Source: Latrodectus hesperus (Eukaryota; Arthropoda; Arachnida; Araneae; Theridiidae). Taken from it: a stretch of DNA of 64,000 nt. Where the stretch lies: positions 23,990,207 to 24,054,206 of the forward strand of contig CM075857.1 in the NCBI GenBank assembly GCA_037975125.1, written 5' to 3'. The notes under the pieces are model-generated. The model saw only the letters and a program-made list of their open reading frames with translations. It was not told where the DNA came from and made no database searches. Positions 50,963 to 64,000 of the stretch are shown one piece after another. Positions within the stretch are counted from its first letter, which is position 1. Each line of letters begins with the position of its first letter. The translations under genes were made by a program, and so were the position numbers.

Positions 50963-53196
50963 ACACGGAATTTAAACTTACATCTGAAATACTAATTAAC
51001 TATTTTCAAATAGTTCCTTAAACTTTAATAATTTGTTTCTCGTACTACAATTCGTTGAATAAGGAAACACAATCATATATTTTTTATTATTAAAGTTAGT
51101 TTAATTTATTCACAAGCAACAATCTTCACATTAAAATTTAAAAAACACTTTGGGCAAATTATTAACTTATAAATCAGTTTAAAATTTTGTCTCCATCATA
51201 GAGCAAAACTCTGTAATTTTTTCAATAAATTCTTTATATATATATTTAAATTACCAAAAGTGTGGTAGTTAAAGCATTTTTATGAATATGCTTGCTAATA
51301 AAAAACGGAAAATGATCTAGTAATTATAGTTAACGAAAGTTAAAAAAAACACTTTTAAGAATTTCATATCTACGTTTTTTTCTGTTTTAATGAAGGTTAT
51401 TAGCAAATAGCGTTTCAAGGATATTAGAGATAAACTTTCTTGGATAAATTAAAATATTTTCATACTATTAATGGATTAAAATTTTAAATTTCTTCATGGA
51501 AGGAAACTTTTTTATAAAGTAAGGAAGAGTATTGTAATTAGTAATTTTTATTTTAAATAAATTTAATAACTTGATTTTACAAAGAATTATATTGATGTTA
51601 TGTTTATATTTTTGTACTTATATTATTTTACTTTAAATACTCAGAACAAAGGTTAGAACGCTCTACAGATTTTAATACATCTAATACAAAATAATATAAA
51701 AATCCATGTAATATCTTTAAATATAACCATCTAATGTTTATAATATAAATGTCAAATATCACAAGATAATTGTTTTAACATAAACATTTTGTTGAGCATT
51801 CACATTCAGTTTAACTTTCTCTGTCAAAACTTATTTTAGAAAGCTCTACACATTTTACTACATCCAATACGAAATGTTACTAACAAAAATGCAACTATTC
51901 AATATTTATAAATAAATATTTCTGATTTGATTAAATGCTAAATTTTCAGTTGAACACTGGCATGCAGTTTAACATTTTATAAAGCTTTATATCCAAATAT
52001 AAATAATTACATGACAAATGCCTTATTAAATGACATATTAATATAAATATAATAATTACATTAAAAATATACGAATTATCCAATATTGCTACAAAGTAAT
52101 ATAAATGGGTACACATTTATCACAATTTCAAAATCATTAAACCATTTAATAATTTAGATGTATTCTGTCTCAGATAGCATTTTAAATTTTAACCTGTTTA
52201 TAAAATTTATCTAGCTTAATAATTTTGGTATATCTTAGCTAAAGATAGTTCACATAACGAGAAAAATTCTATGTTGATTGTAATAAAAATTTATTCTATG
52301 TATTCTTTTTTGCAATCAACAATGTATAAGTTTAAGAAATCACCAGGAAACAGAAAAATTTTAAATATTTCTAGTTTTTCCATTGAAAAAAAATCTGTCA
52401 GGGCTACAATTTTTACATAAAAATTAAATGAAGCAAGTAAAAGTGATGAGAAAATTCAATTTTGTGAAATCCCGTTACAGTTCTACAATTGTATATTTCA
52501 GTATTTCTGTTACATTGGGATGTAGTTTATTATTTAAAAAAGTTGTGGAATTCACGAAATTTAATCTCGAATATATTCGATGCGAAATTAAATTATATAT
52601 TATAAATGAGTCTGCAAAATAAAATCAAATATTTATATGCTTTACTCTAACGAATAATAAGAGATGTTTGATCCATTCCTTCTTACACTCAAACCAAATA
52701 AAATTTACTCGCGATAAAATTCTTATGTATTAGTAGAGTAAAAATAATATTTCTTTGTTCTTTATATTTGAATTACATTTCCAAATGTATAACAATCTTT
52801 CATAGTATAACTTTAAAGTAAATTTCAGTTTAGAGTATTATATTTTGATTGGTTATTTTGCGTGTATTGATATATTGCTATTCTTTAGTGCTACATCATT
52901 TGAGTGTAGTGAGGTAAGGCGAACATGATTTTTTATTTTCCTAAATTCTTAGAATGTTGCTTAAGTACTGAAAAAGGAAGCTTTTTTTTGTAATTGGTTC
53001 ATAATACTGTGATTATTTTCCTATTTAAAATATCAAGAATAAGTAAAGTAAAAATATTATTTTTTACCTGGCAAATGCAGAAACATATTTAAGAAGATAT
53101 TTATAAAAAAAATTTTTAAACAAAATTTTCATTTCATTTTGCGTTTAGTATTTAACAAATATATTTAATTTAGTATTCAACACAAATAGTTTAAAA
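50963..53196. other. AT-rich non-coding DNA with an old 180-bp tandem repeat
   Basis: At about 51650-51900 the words AGAA-GCTCTACA-ATTTTA-TACAT-TAATAC recur roughly 180 bp apart. No gene is supported elsewhere; the open frame 52428-52622 is not recognised. Confidence 0.45.
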
Positions 53197-53198
53197 TA

Positions 53199-53897
53199 AA
53201 AGGTGTGTTCAAAAAGTTCGGTGATTGGTCTATTAATTATTAAAAATCCGCGACGGTTAGGATCTTACACTCACGCAGACGCTGTGAGAGAAATGTCATC
53301 TAGAGCCATCTAACGGCCATTTTACGACAGATAAGAGGAAACGCACGCTATGAGCAGTTTAACACACTCAGTGTGACATGAAGCAACGCATAAACATAAA
53401 ATTTTGCTTCAAAAGTTTGCCGTTTCGCCATTCAGTTAGGCAAAACGGCGACGGAGACACGTGACATGTTAGTGAAAGTTTACGGTCAGGAAGCAGTGAG
53501 TAAAAAGTGTGTTTATAAGTGGCTTAAACGCTTTGCACACGGAAAGGAAGATGTCAAAGATGAGCCGCTGTTGGCACCAGGTTCCAGTTTTGGATCACCC
53601 TTCATATTCTCCAGATCTGGCTCCCACGGATTTCTTCCCGTTTCCCCGTCTCAAAGGAGACTTTTAAAAGGCCAACACTTTTCCGACATTACTGAGATTC
53701 AACAACGTGTGACAACTGTGCTTCAAGCCATACCGAAAGAAGCATTTGCAGACATTCTCCAGCAATTGTACACCCGATGTCAAAGGTGTATTGTTGCTAA
53801 TTGGCGAATACTTTGAAGGCCAATTAAGCTATTTTGCTTTTTTCTCTTGTTTCCTTTTTTTATGGGAAAATTCACCGAATTTTTCGAACACACCTTG
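53199..53897 (+). mobile_element. Internally deleted mariner transposon
   Basis: Terminal inverted repeats AAGGTGTGTTCAAAAAGTTC (left) and the complement of the right end (AAGGTGTGTTCGAAAAATTC) differ at a few positions. TA duplications lie at 53197-53198 and 53898-53899. At 699 bp it is about half the usual 1.3-kb length of mariners. The 5' untranslated region and both ends of the transposase gene remain, while the middle is missing. The right end abuts a long TA array. Confidence 0.95.
53378..53816 (+). pseudogene. Mariner transposase pseudogene (HTH start and C-terminal end only)
   Basis: Transposase cuts and pastes the element at TA sites in the nucleus. The likely original start is the ATG at 53378 (MKQRINIKFCF). 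A frameshift follows within about 20 codons, and the frame then continues as LGKTATETRDM, VKVYGQEAVSKKCVYKW, the N-terminal helix-turn-helix part. After KEDVKDEP (about 53575) the sequence jumps to the last catalytic block, SPDLAPTDFFPF (53608-53640, in another frame). It ends with ITEIQQRVTTVLQAIPKEAF and the family-like C-terminus. The linker, the first two catalytic aspartates and most of the DD34D domain are deleted, so it cannot be active. Family assignment is firm from the motifs, inverted repeats and TA sites. Confidence 0.93.
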
Positions 53898-53903
53898 TAT
53901 TTA

Positions 53904-55477
<1,574 letters not shown>

Positions 55478-56215
55478 ATGAGTTTATGAAATGTTACAGC
55501 AGAACTTTTAAATTTTGCCTTTTAATTAAGAAATTATTATTTTTGGCATGATGCAACATGTTTTCAAAGAGTAATGAATAATCAGAAAAAAGTATCTATA
55601 ACGACTATTTTCTTAAAATAGTAATAATAAATATTTTTAAAAAGTAGAAATTTAAAATTTGTGGTTAGTATATAAATTAACAATTCAAAGTGAAAATAAT
55701 ATCAATGATAATTTAAGGATGCAATAATTTTATATTATGAGCTTATGAAATGTTACTACAGAAATCTTAATTTTTTTTAATGAAAAATTATGATTTTTCA
55801 GCATAATACTACATGATTTGAAAGAGTAAAGAATAATAAAAATAATGTACTTATATAAAGTCTATAATTATAGAATAACCAATACATTTTGAATTTGAAG
55901 GTATTAAACTTTATTATTTTTAAATGTCATACTATATAATATCAAAGATTATTTAAGAATACAATAATTTCATACTATGAACTTGTAAAATATAACTTCA
56001 GAAATTTTAAATTTTTTTCTAATTAATAAATTATAATTTCTGTATGATTGATTCAATAAGCCTTGAAAGATTAATGAATAGTGACAATAATTTATTTATA
56101 ATGACTATTTTCATATAACTGTGATTACATATACGTTTTAAAAAATTTTTGAAATTAGTATACGTTAACAATTTGAAATGTTCATAATACTAATGGTTAT
56201 TCTCTCAATAGTAAT
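55478..56215. repeat. Three-copy ancient tandem array, 240-259-bp period
   Basis: Each unit starts ATGA-TT-T-AAATGTTAC-CAGAA at 55478, 55737 and 55977. Each continues through an AAATTAT-ATTTTT stretch, a GAAAGAGTAA-GAATAAT-like stretch and TCTATAA-GACTAT, with a GATAATTTAAGGATGCAATAA-like end. The copies are diverged. Confidence 0.8.
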
Positions 56216-56429
56216 ATTTTATCATGAATTTGTCACAAGGAACAAATCACAAAGGTGCGTTTTTATTTAACCTGCACGCATGCTCAGACAATAAATATAG
56301 TTCAACTGCTTAGACTACTAAAAATCATTTTTAGAATCACAAAAAGTATTGTTGTTATTGATCTCTAACCTTTCCAAAAAATATATTTGCTCAAATTTCT
56401 ATTAAAACGCTTCTCTGTGTCTTAAATAA
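56216..56429. other. AT-rich non-coding DNA
   Basis: Nothing recognised. Confidence 0.4.
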
Positions 56430-56935
56430 GATTAAGTGGCGACTTTCTGTAGAGAATATTTTTTCTTGCTTAATGGCACACTTGACCCTTGGTGATTATC
56501 TAATGCATCTGGCAACAGCACATCTCTTCCAGTTCCAGATTTATACAAGTCAGCGCTTCTCATCTCATCCTCAATTACCTCCTTCAGGGTGTGAAAGATT
56601 ATGCTCCACCCACACATCCGTTTCATCGTCACCCCTTCTTTGCAGTGTGGATACATGAAATGTCTCTCCCTGACTCATTGGCGACTTATCGGTGAAAAAG
56701 AAAGAAGCATTCCCAAAAGTAGAAAAGTCATTAAGTTCTGACATTTGCTACATTGGCGACTTTTTAGGGCACCGATATAAACGGCAGTTTATTACCGAGA
56801 AGTCATTTATTCAACAAAAGTGCCCTATAAAATCAGTTGGATGTGTTCTGCACCGTGTGACTGTCCCGAGTGGACTTAAGTTCTGGCCCCATTGTCTAAG
56901 TGATTGTCTTTCTTGCATGCTAAATATATAGGTAG
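56430..56935. other. Less AT-rich block with three TGGCGACTT words; possible retroelement relic
   Basis: TGGCGACTT occurs at 56437-56445, 56679-56687 and 56754-56762, and TATAAAA at 56826-56832. TGGCGAC is a typical start of the primer-binding region in some Gypsy-type elements, but no LTR pair or coding motif is visible. Open frames on both strands (56432-56656 minus, 56473-56658 plus, 56692-56931 plus) are not recognised and overlap each other. Confidence 0.35.
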
Positions 56936-61419
<4,484 letters not shown>

Positions 61420-61433
61420 ACATTGGAAATCAA

Positions 61434-61694
61434 GCCGCCCAATAGTCTAGTGGTCAGAGTCCCTGACTACGGATAGGGAGGTCCTGGGTTCGAATCCCGG
61501 TTCGGATATGGATGTACTGTCTTTGTCCTTTCCTTGTATGAATGAGGTGTGAATGGTTGACTACCCTATAAACGGGTCCCTGTGGCATGTGTGTTCTGAA
61601 GAAGTCGGACTCCACACCAAAATAAGGTTCAGTTGAAAAAGTGGAGCAGCACACTCCATATCACCAGCCTAGCTGACACACGACAACAACAACA
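61434..61694 (+). mobile_element. tRNA-derived SINE, family C, with target-site duplication
   Basis: A 14-bp direct repeat with one mismatch (ACATTGGAAATCAA at 61420-61433, ACATTGAAAATCAA at 61695-61708) bounds the element. The head has an A box TAGTCTAGTGG and a B box GGTTCGAATCC. Between them CTGACTACGGATAGG resembles an Arg-tRNA anticodon arm. The body contains CCCTATAAACGGGTCCC and GAAGAAGTCGGACTCC, and the tail is CGACAACAACAACA. The open frame at 61454-61654 minus is incidental. Confidence 0.92.
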
Positions 61695-61832
61695 ACATTG
61701 AAAATCAAAAATTTCAAGTCCATTTTGAAATTGAAAAGAATTGGAGCGCAATGGCTAATACAATTGGTGACAAAGATGTAATGTGAATAATCTTCCTAAA
61801 ATACCTGAAACTGCAAGAGCATAATTTATCTT

Positions 61833-62128
61833 CGGTTAAGGTGTCATGCTCATAATCGGAAGGAAGTGAGTTCGAATCCCGGCCAACCGAAGATCCGTCG
61901 TGTTTGCTAAAGGTGGGTGGAGAACGTTAAAGCTAGTCGTGGTCGCAATGTCCTCCAGGTGAAATGATACCCATGGGGGTGAAAGGCTAAGTATGGGGAG
62001 TCTTCTGCTTGGTCCCTGCTTCAAAATCATGAAGGCTCTATCCGGCTGCTTCTATGTAACTGGTAGAGCCCAACTTAGGACTAGGTACAAGGAAGCATGC
62101 TGGTGCCACAGCAACAAAACAACACCGG
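61833..62128 (+). mobile_element. tRNA-derived SINE, family D (Met-tRNA-like head)
   Basis: The head begins CTTCGGTT and closes with AACCGAAG, an intact acceptor-like stem. It includes CATGCTCATAATCGGAAGG, matching the anticodon arm of Met(CAT) tRNA, and a B box GAGTTCGAATCC. The D-arm and A box are shortened. The body contains TCCTCCAGGTGAAATGATAC and a tail with CAGCAACAAAACAACA. No target-site duplication is obvious. Confidence 0.82.
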
Positions 62129-62759
62129 AAAATATATTTGAGATTAATTAAAATTATTTTAAACAATATATTATCATTTAAAATTCAAAACCATATAATA
62201 AATTGTTTTTTCAGTTTGCAGATACACCTTAGTATACTTAGAAAACTTTTATTTAAATAACTTATATTAAAGTTTCATAATATATCAATAACTAGATTCT
62301 GTTGAATAATCGTTTTTAAATCATTAATATTTGCAAATAGGTTATGAAGTAAATTATTGAATTTTTTATCATTTTATTATTTACAAATAACACAATTTTA
62401 AATTTTACTCATAAACTCGTTTTTAATGTTTTGAATAAGAATTTTTTTTTTAAATACTCTGTAAAAGTCAAATAAAAATGTTCGGTTAATTTATTTATTT
62501 TATCTAGAAATAAAACAATAAGAAAATATTATGTAATTATCTTTATGAATTATAATATATTTTCTCTTATTGCTGTACTACTACTTTTTAATCCAATTTT
62601 GTTTCTAAATAGTAAACAGGGAGAAATATTTAAAATATGTATAAACAAAAGCACTTTTCCACTAGTATAATTCAATATGTTAAATCAACGTATTTTTAAA
62701 TAACATCAAAAGACAAGTTTCAATAATATCACAATTATAAGAATAGACACACTTTTTAT
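62129..62759. other. AT-rich non-coding DNA
   Basis: Nothing recognised. Confidence 0.5.
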
Positions 62760-62766
62760 TAAATTA

Positions 62767-63155
62767 ATCTGTTGTTGTTGTTACTAATGACACTTGGACA
62801 ATACAAGCTCGCTATGCCTTGGCTATTCGAATTTAAGTCAATTGGGAGCGTCTTTCGTTTAATCAGAGCACTATAAAGGTGAATCTACGATTTTTGCTCT
62901 TCAAATCCTCCGATAGATGGCAGCACCAGAGGATCTACTCCCTCAATTTTGGCATTGATCGGAAGGGAAAGTAAATTTCTCCAGACCATTGTACCCATGT
63001 TAACTGCTCAACGACCGACCACAGGGCTTTCAATTCTACAGATTTAACGAGCACGTATATCGCATATACTCGGTGGTTCTTTGGCGGCATTGAGAATCGA
63101 ACTCCACACTTCTGGATGGAAGGCCGATACCCTAACCACTAGGCTACCACTGCCG
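62767..63155 (-). mobile_element. SINE family A, full-length copy
   Basis: This is the complete family layout from right to left on the minus strand. The tRNA-like head has an exact A box TAGCCTAGTGG (63136-63146) and a B box region GGAGTTCGATTC (63094-63105). The body follows with CACGTATATCGCATATACTC, CATTGTACCCATG and a CTCCGATAGATGGCAGC block, then the GCGTCTTTCGTTTAATC region, AATGACACTTGGACAA and the CAA tail. TAAATTA at 62760-62766 and 63156-63162 is a possible 7-bp target-site duplication. Confidence 0.93.
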
Positions 63156-63162
63156 TAAATTA

Positions 63163-63780
63163 TTCTAAATTATGTTATTAAGAATTATATTTAAATGATA
63201 TTATTGTAATTGAATTCTTGTAATTAAAAATTTATAATATATTTAACATATTATTATAAGTAAATAATATTATTACTCAAACAGTTATTATTACAATAAA
63301 AATTAACACAATTTATTTCAAATATTTTATACATATTTCACAAAACTAAATACTTCTTATATTTGTAATTTATTTGAAACTGATTAGGAATTCTATAAAT
63401 ATGTAATTTAGAAATAATCCCCACAAGTTTCTTTCTTTTCTTGCTAGACTTTTTCGAGATATATATTTTAACTATACAAACTTCATTATAAATACATACA
63501 TTATTTTACCTTTAGGCTTGATCCAAAAATATATTTAATGAAAAACTTTTAATCTAAAATTAATTACTAAGCAATTGGATTAAAAGTAGTTTTATTATAA
63601 ATATCTGAAAGGCGTTTGTAGTACCCAGCAAAGAAATAGTATTAGGAATGAAAATTTATCATATAATCTACTTATTTTTCCGGATAACTTAATTATGTAT
63701 CAAGCAAAAACAACGCAATTTGAATATTGCTGCTTTTTTATGAAATTAATTTTTTTTCTTCTATGAGAAAAACAAATAAT
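63163..63780. other. AT-rich non-coding DNA
   Basis: Nothing recognised. Confidence 0.5.
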
Positions 63781-63920
63781 TCGCTTGGGATGATTTAGGA
63801 GGGATTATTTATTTCTCCATTAAACGCCCACACTTGCGTTTAAATGCCATTCCATCAAACGTAGACGGGATTAAATGCCTTTTTGAACTTTAAACTTTGT
63901 CGCCAATGATTTTAATGAAA
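63781..63920. promoter_or_regulatory. Unique block with two Otx/Bicoid-type words
   Basis: GGGATTA occurs at 63801-63807 and 63867-63873, and TTAAATGCC twice nearby. TAATCC (complement GGATTA) is the core site of Otx and Bicoid-class homeodomains. The block is less AT-rich than its surroundings. It may be an enhancer fragment; function is inference. Confidence 0.28.
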
Positions 63921-64000
63921 CTTTTGCTGAAATTTTTCAGAATCATGTTCATGCATATTAATATTTTCTACGACAATATGACACGCTAATCCTCAAAAGC

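Noticed and set aside
61434..61505. Apparent tRNA gene
   Set aside because: The cloverleaf-like part is continuous with a repeat body and CAA tail inside target-site duplications, so it is a SINE head. The same reasoning applies to 29185-29252, 61833-61900, 63090-63155 and the family B heads.
61836..62030. Minus-strand open frame
   Set aside because: It lies wholly inside the SINE D copy and is incidental, as are 61454-61654, 50376-50606 and 22817-23014 within SINEs.

Overview
This is an extremely A+T-rich stretch of animal nuclear DNA with no host protein-coding gene that I can support. It is full of long (TA)n and (TG)n microsatellites, short retroposons with RNA polymerase III promoter boxes, 5'-truncated non-LTR retrotransposon ends and deleted mariner-type DNA transposons. 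Two retrotransposon fragments (5238-5477 minus and 23265-23528 plus) encode a C-terminal segment with the core QASPEHLLDC, followed by a VFDFL/SDFL-type block. I associate this segment with Jockey/R1-like LINEs that are abundant in spider genomes. Together with the many short repeats starting or ending in (TTG)n/(CAA)n, this makes an araneomorph spider, probably an orb-weaver relative, my best guess. That is an inference, not a database result. The window looks like a gene desert or the inside of a very long intron.

Layout. 1-8.6 kb: AT-rich DNA, a (TA)n array, a decayed LINE tail, a tRNA-like SINE and a small bZIP-type site cluster. 8.67-9.07 kb: a SINE whose 5' head resembles 5S rRNA, with a perfect 12-bp target-site duplication. 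13-16 kb: three large (TA)n blocks. 18.2-18.7 kb: a nearly identical 216-bp tandem duplication with an older repeat inside it. 20.15 kb and 28.27 kb: long near-perfect palindromes. 22.7-23.6 kb: a SINE and a 5'-truncated LINE with a 10-bp target-site duplication. 24.7-25.2 kb: a diverged tandem duplication. 27.24-27.72 kb: a MITE with long inverted repeats and TA duplications. 29-32.8 kb: a cluster of SINEs and one MITE. 38.8 kb: a 207-bp mariner-type MITE. 41.2-41.65 kb: the one clearly CpG-rich island, the best candidate for a functional element. 42-46 kb and 49-56 kb: several ancient tandem duplications, a 21-bp minisatellite, SINEs and an internally deleted mariner (53,199-53,897). 61.4-63.2 kb: three different SINE families in a row.

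How the parts relate. The main SINE family (called A here; 22.7, 30.9, 50.4, 50.8 and 62.8 kb) is read on the minus strand with a tRNA-like head. It shares its body and (CAA)n tail with the element at 8.67 kb, whose head is 5S-like instead. This is head exchange on a common body. The LINE tails in the same window also end in CAA repeats, which suggests one LINE reverse transcriptase mobilises several SINEs. A CTCF-core-like motif recurs in SINE A, in both arms of the 27.2-kb MITE, next to the TG array at 45.7 kb and in the CpG island. Most long open frames are artefacts of TA or TG repeats.
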